DNA of 64,000 bases from Warburgia ugandensis (GCA_035236585.1 CP141128.1:39600684-39664683), one strand, 5' to 3'. Positions 1 to 11,869 are shown, counted from the first letter of the stretch. Notes: generated from the sequence alone by a model not told the origin. Numbers and translations are program-made.

Positions 1-270
1 AGTATGTTTTCCACCTTTGTTTGATCTCCTCTTCTTTGACTAATACCCTTTGATCATCGCTTCTAATACACCTAACATGATCTAAGTCCTTACCCTTCTG
101 TTCTCTTACTTTTGCAAGTTTAAACACATCTTTCTCACCTTCTCATGTTCCTAATTTATTATAGAGCTCATCATATGCTTTAAGTTTAGCCTCACTTACT
201 ATTCTCTTAGCAGCATTTTTAGCATTCTTATATTGTTCATAGTTTTCATTATTTCTAATCTTTTGCCAAA
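1..270 (-). pseudogene. RTE-type LINE fragment, cut by window edge
   Basis: Read on the minus strand, this matches the second LINE in the window (44650-44900) almost base for base. Both encode the stretch between the endonuclease and reverse transcriptase, with residues such as AAKRIVSEAKLKAYDELYNK, then KGKDLDHVRCIR, and end at the edge with EEEIKQRWKTY. This linker is characteristic of plant RTE-clade LINEs. The reading frame has a stop after the LYNKLGT stretch, so it is a relic. The fragment stops at about 270, where LTR-element sequence begins. How far it extends to the left cannot be seen. Confidence 0.85.
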
Positions 271-1210
271 GTGAATATCAAGAAAAAATAATGTTCTTCA
301 AAGAGATGTAAAAGTGCTAAAAAATAGAAAAAAGAAGAAGAAGAGAAGTCTAAATTTGAAATGAAGATAAAACTGAAGTAATATTCACTTCAGGCTAACA
401 AAGTAAAGAAGAATTGTCAACTTTAGTAGAAGACCACTACTCTTTTTTTTTTTGAAGAATTTTGAATTTCCTTAATGCCCTTTCTTTCGTACCTTGTCCT
501 AGCCTACATTTTGTCCTAGTTGAAGACCTATTGAATTTAGAATTAATATAGCCTTGATGAGGATATGAATGGATAAGATTTAAAGAGTGACATGTCTAAA
601 TGGTCAAAGGTAATGACATTTTATCCTTTCAAGAAGGGATCAAAATTAAATTCCCTAATAACTCTCATTCTTCATATGTGAGATAAATTTGCTTTTATTG
701 ATTCTACTTACATATTTAAAAGAGAGATATGATTTTAACCCTTCTTTTAAAAGTTTTATTTATGATTGTATGTCTATTAGTGAGGATTGAGGTCAAAACA
801 TATTTCAGATGGAGTTCAAAAGTTAAAAGTATACTTAGAGATAAATATTATTGTAAATGTAGACTGTAAACACACTACACTTTGAGATTTGAGCCCAAAT
901 GAAATATATTTAGCATATTAGTAGGGTTTTGAATTTTTCATTAAATTTTATAACATGCTAAAGTGTTAATTTGAGTATAGAATGAAGAAAATTCTTAGAG
1001 ATAAATTTAAGAACTACTCATCTTGAATTTTGTGGGTAAATTCACTGCAAACCCTTGCGAGACTTAACTCATCCACTAGTGTAACCTAGGGGTTTAAGGT
1101 CTTGTTGTATATGCTAAATGCAATCATGAGTACCTAAGGAAGTGGTAATTTATGTCAATTTTGTAGTTTGGTTTTTTGCTTGCAATTAGCAAAATGCTAG
1201 TTGAGGTGTA
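271..1210 (+). mobile_element. 3' non-coding internal part of an LTR retrotransposon
   Basis: This stretch has no usable ORF. It aligns in order with 61560-62505, the region just upstream of the 3' LTR of the element at the right end of the window. Shared blocks include ATGAGGATAT near 557 and the block around 1040-1130 with ACTGCAAACCC, AACCTAGGGG and TATGCTAAATGCAATCATGA. It ends in GCTAGTTGAGGTGTA at about 1196-1210, the position of the polypurine tract in the other copy (GCTAGTTGGGGGTG). It is therefore the 3' end of an internal region, probably of a Tat/Athila-like Ty3/gypsy lineage. The lineage is inferred from layout only. Confidence 0.65.
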
Positions 1211-2150
1211 TGTTAAGAGCCCATTATTTTATAAATTACCACATTTAGCATGATATTTGATATATTTTTAAGATATTATTTAAAATTTTATATGAAAAAT
1301 ATATGGTTTGAAAATTTTATGTAATTGGTAAATTTTCAAGGTTAGATAATGATTTGAAGTATGTGTAAAACTGAATGTTGTATAATACTAATTAGGTTAT
1401 TTTCTTTGTTTTGTAGGTGGTAGATCAAGATCCATGTGGTTAGATCAAGTTGATCAACATCCTCGATCTTTGATCTAGCTTAGATTAAAATGGACGGTTT
1501 AGATCAATCCAAATTATCTAGATTGAAATTAAGAAGCAAGGACTTCAATTCAATCCTCAGCATCAAGTCCAAACCATGAGCACAAGAGAATTAAGAATGC
1601 TAAGGGATTTTATGTTTAATGATGGAAAGTGAAAAGGATGAAGAGGAAATAATTTTCTAATAGAAAACTAAGTTAAAATTTAGAAATTTAGTTGATCTAG
1701 AATTTTTTTTTGGAGAATTGCAAAGAAAATTACTAAAAATTTAATTCAAATTGACTTTCCTTCATCTATAAATACCAAATCGAAGATATAGTGAAAAAAA
1801 ATCTTGAAATTCAGAGAAAAATGAAGGTTGAAGAAGATGAATAGTGCACCGTAGGCTAGTAAATAGGGTACTTTGGCTATCAATTTATGCTTCGATGTTT
1901 AAAAAAAATATCTGAGATTTGGATCATTGGATAGACGACATTAAGGAGAAGAAGACCCCAGTGTTTGATTTTCAATTTTCATTCCAAATCTTGCAACTTC
2001 AATTGATTAAAGTTAGCTACTTGCTACTATTTGCAGGAATAGTAATAATGAGTTCTTTAAAGTTTTGCACCTTTTGTTTGGTTTATTTGATTAGTTTTTG
2101 ACTGATCTAATCCTTTTCTTATATTTTTATTTTAGTTACAAAGATTTTCA
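1211..2150 (+). repeat. probable LTR following the polypurine tract
   Basis: It begins TGTTAAGAGC directly after the polypurine-like tract at 1196-1210, as an LTR should. A TATA-like CTATAAATA lies at about 1767, which suits an LTR promoter. The sequence differs from the SL3 LTRs downstream (TGATAAGTG start), so it belongs to another family. I found no second copy in the window and no clear CA end, so the right boundary near 2150 is a guess. The two short ORFs here (60 and 61 residues) match nothing I recognise and are probably chance. Confidence 0.4.
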
Positions 2151-2545
2151 TATAATTTTTTTTTTGAAATTTAATGGTTGAATTTGTTTATTTTTATAAA
2201 ATAATCTTGAAAGGTACTGTTGCGCATGTTGGTGGACACTCTATATTTATGATTGAAGGTCTTAATTTTTGTTATCTTGATTTAAAATGTAACTGTACAT
2301 TTGAATTTATTAATATCAAATTGTTCAAGGTACCAAATTTCATTGAAGCATTCTATTAGAAAGTAAAAGAAGTTAGTGAAGCTTCCATAGGTTCCAACTC
2401 TTCATGGATTGTAAAGGGAGACTAGATTAATCATGGATTATGAATAGGGATAAGATAAGTACTTAGCACTTGCGAAAAATAATCAACGCTATGCTCAGGT
2501 GTAGAAATATTCTTTTTAGAATGTCTTTATGGATACTGAGATTGG
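2151..2545. other. no recognised gene; probable decayed retroelement sequence
   Basis: This AT-rich stretch lies between the LTR-like sequence and the first readable copia reverse transcriptase residues. It may be the decayed upstream part of the copia polyprotein, but I could not place any motif. A 61-residue ORF at 2174-2359 has no recognisable domain. Confidence 0.3.
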
Positions 2546-3630
2546 TTCCCATTGAAAACATCCAACTTGGTATCTTGTGCCACATAGATCCGACATGAAT
2601 ATTGTTGCATGTTGTTAAGTTTTTAAAAACAATTAACATTCTAATGGCACCTTAGAATTTTCCAAAGCTTGTCTGGTGGCTCAAGGGTTTAAACAAAAAG
2701 ATGACATTATCCATGATGAAACTTTCACCCTGGTTGTCAAGCCTTCTACTATATGGATAGTCCTCTCTTTAATCATCTCTTAGAACTAGTCTATGAAACA
2801 AATTGACATTTGGAATACCTTCCTTAATGGCAATCTTTAAGAAAGGACCATATGGAATGCCTCCAAGTTATGTTGATCTGCTCCGATTTGATTATTTGTG
2901 AAAAATTAAACAAGGCATTATATGGTCCAAAGCAAGCACTTAGGACATGGTCCCACATCTAAATAATTTTCTTCTTCATCATGGATTCACCTAAGTCATT
3001 ATGATGGTTCTATGTCTACTAGATAGGGCACTTCACATACATTATCAATACTTGTATATATCGACAATATTATTGTTATGAGGGACAATTCAACCAAAAT
3101 TTGGTAGTTTATTGATAAACTCTACATTGTCCTTGATACTAAAAATCTAAGTGATCTTGGTTATTTCTTTGGGATGAAATTTCTCATACTATTGATCATC
3201 TCTATTTGTCTCAATATGTAAGGGATGTGTATGGAAATTAAATGTGAACAATTCCAATCCATGTCCAACCCCTCTTTCCTCTGAATCTTGTTTATCAAAT
3301 CATGAAGGTGATATTTTATCAAATGCTACTACTTATCATAGCATGGTTGGTTGTCTACAATATTTGACTTTGACACACCTTGATATTGCCTTCACTATAA
3401 ATTAGGTATGTGTTGCATGCATACCCACTTATTTTTTGATACATTAAAGGCCCCATCCAACATTGATTATCTTTTAGTCAATCTTTTGATCTTTCATTTC
3501 AAGCATACTCTGATGCCGATTAGGCTGGGCTAGGGCATGTATCTCTTATGGTGTTATTATCATGGATGGTGATAAGCAAACCCCTATCTCCCAATCTAGT
3601 ACAGAGGTTGAGTATCATGCTTGACATAGG
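2546..3630 (+). pseudogene. Ty1/copia reverse transcriptase and RNase H relic
   Basis: Frame-shifting translation gives the copia order. First comes LVPHRSDMN... FKNN... FSKACLVAQGFKQKDD, matching the RT start (KARLVAKGFKQ). Next are WNTFLNGNL (canonical DVKNAFLNGDL), LCKINKALYGPKQALRTW (KSLYGLKQAPRAW) and DNIIVMRDNS (the YVDD catalytic region, altered). RNase H follows with MVGCLQYLTLTHLDIAFTIN, then AYSDADWAG, and ends with QSSTEVEYHA. At least six stops and frameshifts are present, so no enzyme could be made. The relic breaks at about 3638, exactly where a Ty3/gypsy LTR begins. I did not find its continuation beyond the gypsy element. Confidence 0.85.
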
Positions 3631-3638
3631 AATTTCTC

Positions 3639-4037
3639 TATTTTAGAAAACCAATTATGGATCAAAGAAAGACAAGATCGATCAAGGATTGGGTGTCCTA
3701 CATCACTCATGAGAGAATCTCCTATGGTTCAAGCACCTTCCTATTTTCCTAGGAGAGGGATGTTCCCTATCTACTTGAACCCACTTAGAAGATGAATGAC
3801 AAAAATGTTTTGACATTTTTTCTTTTTTAATTGGAGAAGCTTAAGAGTTCTCTGCTTTCCTTTTTATCTTTTGTATTTCTTAGAAAGATCCTAGAGTAGT
3901 GAGACATTTGGCCTTGTATATGTAAGGTGGTGGCACTTTTGTATCCTTAAAGTAGTGAGCTAGTCCTATAACCTTAGAATGGTGACCTATTTTAGTCTGT
4001 GATAACTTGTTTTATTTTACACTATTATCCTTTATCA
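3639..4037 (+). repeat. 5' LTR of Ty3/gypsy element
   Basis: This segment of about 399 bp ends TTTATCA three bases before a primer-binding site. Its first ~110 bp align with sequence at 8192 downstream of the pol relic: ACCAATTATGGATCAAAGAA here against ACCAATTTAGGATCAAAGAA there, and CACCTTCCTATTTTCCT in both. That placement identifies a pair of LTRs. The first two bases are TA where the 3' copy has TG. The left flank is the RNase H end of a copia relic, so this element inserted into it. Confidence 0.75.
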
Positions 4038-4040
4038 AAT

Positions 4041-4052
4041 TGGTATTAGAGC
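4041..4052 (+). other. primer-binding site, tRNA-Met type
   Basis: TGGTATTAGAGC lies three bases after the 5' LTR end. It differs by one base from TGGTATCAGAGC, the usual plant primer site complementary to the 3' end of initiator tRNA-Met. It marks where minus-strand cDNA synthesis would have begun, and confirms the LTR boundary and plus orientation. Confidence 0.85.
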
Positions 4053-5300
4053 ATCGTTGTAATGGCATTTCGAGTTGAACTTCTAACAAAGATGTACATG
4101 ACTTGGAGATGGACACTCTAAGGAGGTAACTTCAACAACTACAAGAATGTTTGGAGCATTACAAACAACAAAGCAGCCATGGTGATCGAGGAGATGAAAA
4201 ATCAGGCATTGATTCCTCTAGCAATGGCATAGACAATTCTTACTCTTTTCCTTTAAGAAATCATGGTTTTGATAAGAAATTGTGATCAGATAACAGCTTT
4301 CCTAGAAGGAAATGTGACTTTACTTTTCAAATACAAAAGTCTACATTCTTAAGTTTGAAGGAAGTATGCAACCCGATAAATTACTAGATGCTTCATAATG
4401 TTGAGCGTGCTTTTCAATTCAAGAAGTTTCTAGAGGATGTTAAGGTAAAGTAGGTTTCTCTTAAACTCATAAAATTTGCTTCTTTGTGGTGAGAGAATTT
4501 GAAAAAAGAAAGAGAACACATGAAGGTGGAAGTAATATTAGAAGTTGGGGAAAGATGAAAAAACAAAAGATCTACACCTAAAAAATATTGTATGAATACA
4601 TTTAAATATAAATATAAATTAAGAAAACATGGGCATTGAGGAGTATCTACTAAATTTAACACTCATGTTGAAGTATGATGTGGTAGAACCAAGGGAGCAA
4701 GTCATTACACATTATTTGGGTGGTCTAAAAAATGACATTGGAGATGTAGTACATTTACAATAGTATTGGCCTTTAAATCATGTAAGGTAAACTTGCTTTA
4801 GTTGTTAAAGGACAACAAAATAAAATTCTAAAAATAGGAAATTTTATATCTTTTGGCAGTGGGAGTGTTTCTTCTTTTAAACTAAATCCTACTACAAGTT
4901 TTCAAAAATTTCAATCCAAGGGTGATGATAACAAGAAATCTAGTCCCTCAAGTTCTAATTTGAAGAGATTCTTTAAATGTCAATGTTATGGACATATAGC
5001 TTCTAAATGTCCAAGCTACAAGGTGATCACACTAGCAAAGGAAGATTCCAAACTTGAAGATGAAGAGGAATCTCAACTATGCTATGTTGAGAAGAAGTCA
5101 CTTATTCTGATCAAGACAATTTGTTGGTGGTGCAAAAAATCTTAAGTGTTGTCCGTAAAGATGATGATGATTGGCTACACTATGCCATTTTTCACACTAG
5201 ATGCACATCCAATGGCAAGGTATGTGACATTATCATTGATAACGGTGTGTGTGAGAATGTTGCTTCTACTAAACTGGTGAACAAAGTGGAGTTAAAAAAC
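4053..5300 (+). pseudogene. Ty3/gypsy gag and protease relic
   Basis: The capsid part of gag is readable from about 4370: RAFQFKKFLEDVKVK, then SLKLIKFASLWWENLKKERE, and later VEPREQVITHYLGGLK near 4685. A zinc knuckle follows at 4962-5020 as FFKCQCYGHIASKCPS, retaining the C-x2-C-x4-H-x4-C spacing of a nucleocapsid. Protease follows at about 5160-5300 with HTRCTSNGKVCDIIIDNGVC. The family active site is D-S/T-G, and here DNG replaces it, so protease would be inactive. Stops and frameshifts separate the pieces. The order gag, zinc knuckle, protease and the wording are those of plant Ty3/gypsy elements. I see no sign of recent activity. Confidence 0.88.
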
Positions 5301-5935
5301 TAAGCCTCATCCCTAGGCTTACTAGCTTAAGCAGCTCGACATGAAATATCAAATGAAGGTAACTAAAAAATTTCTAGTCTCTTCCTCTATTGGTAAAAGA
5401 TATAGAGATGACATTTAGTGTAATATAATTCCTATGGATTTATGTCATCTACTATTGGGATGTCCTTGGCAATATGATAGGAGAGTCAAACATTACAATT
5501 TTTAGAAACATTCATTCTTTTGTTTTCAATTGTGAGAAAATCATTTTACCACTATTAAAACCGAAGACTACTTCTAAAACATCTGAGGTGGTTCATTTGA
5601 GCAACAAACATGAAATTGATTCATTTATTGAAGTTGTGGATGCAACTACTTTATTAATGTGTTACTAGATGATTCTAAAAAAAAAAAAAAAAAAAAACTA
5701 ACTCTTGATTGTACAACCTTTACTTTTCAAATTTGAAGATGCCTTTTCAATAAAGATTCTTAACAACCTACCTCCAAAGAGAGATATTTAGCATTATATT
5801 GGTTTTATTCTAGGAGCTATCCTTTCTTACAGAATAGGTTGTAAAGAGCCTGAAGAACTACAAAGGAAATTTAATTATTTGATTACTAATCATTTGGTTT
5901 GAGACAGTAAGAGCCCTTGCACAAAACTTACCCTT
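5301..5935 (+). pseudogene. Ty3/gypsy protease to RT linker, decayed
   Basis: This is the connecting stretch between protease and reverse transcriptase. Recognisable remains include IPMDLCHLLLGCPWQYDR at about 5432-5484, which in intact elements lies downstream of the protease (VVPMDACHLLLGRPWQYDR), and NLPPKRDI near 5767. A 64-residue open stretch at 5474-5668 belongs to this linker. An A-rich run of about 19 bases at 5678 interrupts it. Confidence 0.75.
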
Positions 5936-7020
5936 CTTGTACCTAACAAGGAGGGAACATGAAGGATGTGCATTAATAGTAGATTGTCGAACAGATTATA
6001 ATCAATTAATGTTTCCTATTCCTCACCTTGATGACCTACTAGTTCAACTCCATGGAGCTACTACCTTCTCAAAGATTGATCTTCATAGTAGGTACTATCA
6101 AATTCAAATGAGACCAGATGGTGAATGAAACATGTTTCAAAACTAGAGGTGGACTCTATGAGTGGTTCGTTATGCTTTTTTCTTATCTAACACTCCTAGT
6201 ACTTTTACACATTTGATGAGGCATGCTTTTAAACCTTTCAATAAAAAATTTTGCTTTTGTCTTTTTTATGACAGTCTTGTGTACAACAAAGTTCAGGAGG
6301 AACATTGGAATCATCTTTGACAACTATTTGAGAATTTGAAGAATTGCAAATTCTTCATTGATAACCTTTTTTTTTTTTTGGGCTATCTTGTTTTATTGGA
6401 TCAATTAGCCAATTCAACAATCTCTTCATGGCATCAGAAGCTTTCACTGCCTTCATTTTATCAAAGATTCATAAAAAAATTAAGCACTATCATCATTCCT
6501 ATTATAGAATATTTGAAGGGCAAAAATTTCAAGTGGACAGAGGAAGTAGAAAGGAGCTTTAAACTTATCAAGCAAAAGCTAACTAATTCTCGTATTCTCT
6601 CTTTACAAAATTTTGAGCTATATATTTGAAGTTAAATGTGATGCTTCCAACATAGGAGTCAGTGCAATCCTTAGCCAAAAGGGAAAACCAATTACCTTCT
6701 TAAGTGAAAAAGTTAGAGTTTCTTATAGAAATAGTCCGCTTACGAGAAAGTGTACTACATTATCATGAGGGTGTTAGAATATTAGAGCCAATATTTGCTT
6801 CCACAACCATTTGTGCTTTTCTCAAATCATGAAGCACTAAGATTTCTCTGGAATCAACAGAGGCCAAGTAGAAGATATGTCATGTGGGTTAAACTTATCT
6901 AATCTTTTAGCTTTGTGATTAAGCACAAATCAAGAACTTAGAACATAATTGCTAATATCTTGAGCATGAGATACTCTTTGCTAACTATTTTGAATGGCAA
7001 AGTTATAGGTTATGAAATAG
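5936..7020 (+). pseudogene. Ty3/gypsy reverse transcriptase and RNase H relic
   Basis: Reverse transcriptase begins with [19 protein letters not shown] and continues [20 protein letters not shown], the highly conserved fingers/palm start. KTRGGLYEWFV follows. The catalytic YFDDI region is reduced to VFFMTVLC, so the metal-binding aspartates are lost. The connection NCKFFIDNLFFFLGY runs into LPSFYQRFIKKLSTIIIP and FKWTEEVERSFKLIKQKL, with a deletion of several tens of residues between them. RNase H is traceable through CDASNIGVSAILSQK to the motif region near 6890. Multiple stops exclude function. It is collinear with the gag relic upstream and the integrase downstream. Confidence 0.88.
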
Positions 7021-8150
7021 TGAAAGAGCTTTGTGTGTGGTGACCCTTACTTTGGGAATATGTGGAACAACTCTAAGCATGGTCCTTATCAATGATTCCT
7101 AGTGGAAGATGGTTTTCTCTTCAAGGTAAATTTCTTATGTATTCCCAAATGCTCCATGAGATAAGCAATTATCTTTGAAGCTCATGATACAAGCCTTGTT
7201 GGATGCTTTGGGAGAGATAAAACTCTAATTCCCATGAAAGCAAGTTATTTTTTCCAAAAATGGAAAAGGAAGTTTCTAGGCATGTCCAATAGTGTAGAAC
7301 ATGATATTTAGCGAAAAGTTGACTTCATAATACAGGTTTAGAAACTACACTATCTATTCTTAACTCCCCTTGGGAAGAGGCAAACATGGATTTTGTCATT
7401 GGACTACCGAGAGCACTAAGAAATAAATACTCATTAATTGCGGTTGTTGATCACTTCTCTAAAATAGCATTTCATAGCTTGCATTAAGAACATTGATGCT
7501 TCAAATATGGCAAACTTGTACTTTATATAGCTTGTTAAATTGGATCAAGATCCCAAATCTATGAGGCATTTTTGGTGTACTTTGAGGAAAAAGATTAGAA
7601 CTCCACTGCAATTCAACCTGTCCTATCATATGACTATTGAGCAGACTAAAGTTATGAATAGGAGTTTGGAAAATTGATTATGAAGTTTTGTTGGAAAGAA
7701 CATCCACCAATGGAATTTGTTGTTAGATCAAAGCCAATTTGCTTTTAATAGTTCTTATAGTCAAACTCTAGGTTACAGTCCTTTCAAAGTTTTGCATGAA
7801 AAGAATGCTTTGAGTTCAATGAATTTAGGTCCCCTTATATAACCTAACAATTTCAGTGGAGATATTAAAGAGGATGTAGGACAAACTAATAAGTTTCATG
7901 AACAAATTCAAGAAAAATTTAAGAAGAAAAAATGAGTACAAAGATCAAGCCAACAAACATAGAAAATCTATTGAATTTCAAGAAGGGCACACTAGAAAGG
8001 AATGATTTCCTCAAGGACAACACTTTAAGCTTTTCCAAGAGAAATGGGTCAGCTCAAAATCTTGAAGGAAATTTGTGAGAATACCTACAAGGCCTAGCTA
8101 CATGCATAATTTGATGTTTCACATACTTTCAATGTTGCTAATCTTTCACT
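7021..8150 (+). pseudogene. Ty3/gypsy integrase relic
   Basis: The integrase core is readable across three frames. WILSLDYREH near 7388 corresponds to the family DFI-GLPR motif, with VVDHFSK remains near 7445 and RPQTDGQTEV-like remains at about 7625-7660 (YHMTIEQTKVMNRSLEN). QFAFNSSYSQTLGYSPFKVLH near 7738 is the conserved YN-S-H-S-T-SPF block. The C-terminal part ends TFNVANLSLYRRED near 8130, matching the family ending TFNVADLSPF. I see no chromodomain after it. The domain order RT, RNase H, integrase is Ty3/gypsy-specific. Confidence 0.88.
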
Positions 8151-8191
8151 ATACAGAAGAGAGGACAATGTAGGTAACTTAGGGACGAGTC

Positions 8192-8410
8192 TGTTTAAAA
8201 AAACCAATTTAGGATCAAAGAAGAACAAAATTGATTAGGATTGGACAACCTAGATCATCATTAATATTACATTTTAAATCATCAGGGAATGAATATCTTG
8301 GATCAACAAAAAATGGACATCTTCAATCTACAAGAAATGGAAATCTTAGATCGCTCAAGAGATAATGTCCTAAAGCTCACTCAAGCACCTTCCTATTTTC
8401 CTTGGTCAAA
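8192..8410 (+). repeat. 3' LTR of Ty3/gypsy element, 5' part
   Basis: It begins TGTTTAAAAAAACC shortly after the integrase end and aligns with the 5' LTR at 3639. It carries about 120 extra bases in the middle relative to that copy and loses similarity after CTTCCTATTTTCCTTGG near 8410. The rest of the LTR is either deleted or too diverged to see, so no target duplication can be called. Confidence 0.6.
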
Positions 8411-8860
8411 ATGTCTTCATGAGGTTTTTCCCTAGTTAAAATCGTGTTGACTATCCCCAATATCAATGAAAATTGAAGAATTAGGAAACTGCTTATTGCT
8501 AAAATATCTATATAGAAATTGCTTGAATGGTTTAGAAAATTGCCTAAGGTTTAGAAATTGTTGTTTAGGAAACACTCAATTTTAGGAACCCATTATTGGG
8601 AAACTACATGATATCGATTGCCTATGCAATAGTATGAATATCATCCGCTTCTATTGGAAATGGTAGGGGACATCTAGTTAGATGGTGGTAGTAATGCACA
8701 CACGCTTAATGTGTGGATGCATGCATCAACATGCCATGCAAATATATAGAATGAACCATGTATAGTGTAGCCACATTAATATAGTGCTCAATTGTATATA
8801 GCTGTAGCATGCATTGACCAACCTGCAAATTAGAAATAACATATACATAAGAATAAATGA
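8411..8860. other. no gene; short-motif repeats, possible CACTA-C end
   Basis: From 8485 to 8600 variants of TAGAAATTG and TTTAGGAAAC recur every 25-40 bases, resembling the degenerate subterminal repeats of CACTA elements. The neighbouring minus-strand CACTA ORF supports that reading. No CACTA terminus is visible. The rest shows nothing recognisable. Confidence 0.35.
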
Positions 8861-10115
8861 AGATTGCTAAATAATAAAACATTGAAAAAGTAAACATGTT
8901 AATACATACCTCCTTGATGAAGACATCTCCTTTGGTGAGTTGCTCCTCCACATCTTCTTCAATGGAGTATTCCAGCAATTGTGATATGGGGGTCGAGGAA
9001 CAACATCCTCACACAGACCTTTTGAACTCCAAAAGTCCTTATATAAATTGTTCTTTACCTTTGCATATAACTCATTGCACATTTTCTCCTTCTAGTCTTC
9101 CATGTCGTCTGTTGGAGAATTCTTAGTTTTAGGGTAGAATTTGGAAGGAATCACATTGCGACCTTGGGCCGTTACTCAACTAGAGTGCTCATCCTTGTTG
9201 CCCATAGCACCATACAAGATGTCCCCCTTTGCAAAAGTGCTGCTCAGAGTCCCTGTAGTTGTGCTTTCTTGGGTTCACTCTTCCTACACGTATATTATCA
9301 AAATATGATCAATTCCATGTATATAATATAATTCAACAGATAGAAAAGTGAACATGTATAACCACTTACAATTCATGAAACAACTAAGGCAGCATTTTCA
9401 TCAGTGAAGGTCTAGGACTTATGCCTAGTGAATCTACTATTTTTTAGAGAAGGGCGTAGTCGACGGTCTCTATGGTTCCAATCTTCTTCTACTATTAAGA
9501 GAGACACTCAAAGTAAGTGAAATAAAAGTAAAGTATACTTAGACAGAAATGGAATGTTAGATATACTTACTTCTTGTTCTTCTAACGGTATGTAACCAAC
9601 TCTTGAGAGGCAATGCTACATATGATTAGTTGCACACACCATTTGTCCTTTCATATGCTTTGCCTATACATTAGAGGAACATGTAATTAAGCACAGTCTG
9701 GTTGTAATTACCTCAAAATTAGAAAATAGGCAAGTTGTAAGAATTGACTCCATGCATCCTAGTGAATGATGTTGGAATACAACTCAGGGACAGTATGGAG
9801 CTCAACATATCACTAGCATTTGGAAGTGTGTACCTTCTTGCAAGCTCACTCTTGCATTTTCCTCTATTGTTCACCAGCCCCTTGTAAAGCATTCTTCTTG
9901 CACTCATCAGTGATGTCAAAGGCTGATCACAATTTAAAACACAAGCACATTAGTCTATCTAAAATAAAACAAGATAAGTCACATAGTATGTTATGTGTAG
10001 CAATAATTTACATACCTTCACCATCTCCTATATTGCATCTTTGATTGATGGAGACACATATCTCCAATTAGTCAGTGAGATTGGCACCATGTTTCTAGTA
10101 GTGGAACAAATGAAA
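8861..10115 (-). pseudogene. CACTA-C accessory ORF relic (Transposase_24-like)
   Basis: Reading leftwards from 10115, the exon-like pieces are NWRYVSPSIKDAI, then FDITDECKKNALQGAGEQ near 9830-9925, then DILYGAMGNKDEHSS near 9190-9240, then NVIPSKFYPKTKN and CNELYAKVKNNLYK, ending before a GTATGT donor-like site near 8905. Each piece has a counterpart in the same order in the plus-strand ORF at 52200-53400 (DWRCVPEIVKDSI; CGAMGKKN; IVPSKFIHKR; YNELCEKIKVNIFNQ). The W-x-x-VP-x-x-x-KD motif and gene order are typical of the plant En/Spm-type ORF annotated as Transposase_24. It has stops and frameshifts. No Ulp1-like part is visible on this copy; it would lie to the left of 8860 and seems to be lost. 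Confidence 0.7.
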
Positions 10116-10589
10116 CTGGTATAAGAATGTACATTGCCACCTATTGCATGCCCTTTACTATTTAATTGTGATATCTATTTTATTCCCTTGTACATTCTCT
10201 TAATGATATGCTCCATTTTTGTTGGCCCTTTGCTCTTTCTCTTAATAGGTGTAACTATCTTGGATTATTCATCATGATGCTCACTTTCTTTGGGTTCTAT
10301 GTTTACTACACAAGTGAAAGCAATCCATTTAGGCAACAAACAAATTTCAAGAATCAAATGTGAACTCTTGAATAATAGTCCAATACACTTATTATAGTGA
10401 AAACATATTATAAGGACCTAATAAAATTTAAACTTGAATGAAATTCAATGATTCTTCAATGAATTTTGATAATTTAAAATTTGATATCTCACTAAAAAAA
10501 AAATTTAATTAAAACTCTTGCTAACACAAATTATAGCATAGTCCATTGGATCAACACAAAACACAATAAATTAAAGAAAATTTTAAGTT
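10116..10589. other. no gene; decayed CACTA-C 5' region
   Basis: AT-rich sequence lies between the first recognisable ORF piece and the tandem array. Minus-strand translation near 10200-10300 is broken and matches nothing I can name. It may be an upstream exon or intron of the relic ORF. Confidence 0.3.
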
Positions 10590-11550
10590 TTTTAAATGAA
10601 AATTGAAAATATAAAACTATGGTCTTCTTATTTCCAATGGAACTTAGATAGGATGATCAATTTTATGAATTTTCATCGATTAACAAAGTAGGAAATCGTG
10701 CACAAAGTTCTCTATAACATAAGCAAACTACTGTTCTTGTTCACTCCAACATTGTTGAGTAGCAGGTATTAAGCTATCGGTTGGATGCCTTTTTGAATGA
10801 AAATTGAAAATTTAGGACTTGGGTCTTCTTATTTCTAGTGTCCTAGCTATCATGATCAATTTTATAGATTTTCATTGATTAAAGACATGGGAAATCATGC
10901 ACAAAGTTCTTTACAACATAAGCAAACTACTTTTACTATTCATGCCAACATTTACAAGTAGCAGACTTTATGCTATTAGTTGAATGTCTTTTTGAATGAA
11001 AATTGAAAATCTAACACTTGGGTTTTCTTAATCCTAATGTGCCCTACCTAGCATGATCAATTTTATGGATTTCCATTGATTAACAACACATGAAATCGTA
11101 AAAAAATTTATCTACAACCTAAGCAAATTACTATTACTATTCATGCCAACAACAACGAGTAACAGATTCTAAGCTATCAGTTGAATGTCTTTTTGAATGA
11201 AAATAAAAATCTTGACTTGGATCTTCTTATTCCCAATGTCCCTAAGCTATGGATTTCCATTGATTAACAATGTAGTACATCATGCACAAATTTCTCTACA
11301 ACATAAGCAAACTACTGTTACTGTTCATGCTAACAATGACAAGTAACAAATTTTAAGCTATCAGTTGGATGCCTTCTTGGATGAAAATTGAAAATATAAG
11401 ACTTGGATGTTCTTATTCCCAATGTCCCCAAGGTAGCATGATCAATTTTATAGATTTTCATTAATTAACAACACGAGAAATAATGCACAAAGCTATCTAC
11501 AACATAAGTAAACTATTGCTACTGTTCATGCTAACAACGCCGACTACCCA
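10590..11550. repeat. five-copy tandem repeat, unit about 198 bp
   Basis: The anchor GAATGAAAATTGAAAAT (or close variants) recurs near 10595, 10795, 10993, 11191 and 11381. Each unit then carries a TCTTCTTATT block, GATCAATTTTAT, TTTCATTGATTAACAA, a TGCACAAAGTTCTCTACAAC block, GCAAACTACT and AGCTATCAGTTGGATG. Units differ at roughly 10-20% of positions. The spacing of 187-198 bp is near nucleosome repeat length, though only five units are present. It lies between the CACTA-C ORF and a (TC)n tract, which suggests it belongs to the element. Confidence 0.85.
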
Positions 11551-11668
11551 ATCTTGAAAAATAGAAGTATGCACAAAGTTCTCTCTCTTCTCTTTCTCCT
11601 TATTTTTCTTCTTCTTCTTTCCTTTATATATCCTTGGATTGAGTAACAAAGGTGGGGTGTGCAACTCT

Positions 11669-11778
<110 letters not shown>

Positions 11779-11869
11779 CTCCTTCCTATTCTTCTTGTCT
11801 TTAGTTTTGTTTTGGAGAAGGACAATTTCCTTTGGTTTTTCAGGGGGGGCAGGGCGGGGGGAGGGTGGT

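Noticed and set aside
1919..2359. Two 60-residue plus frames
   Set aside because: They are short, AT-driven and hydrophobic by composition, and lie in or beside LTR-like sequence.
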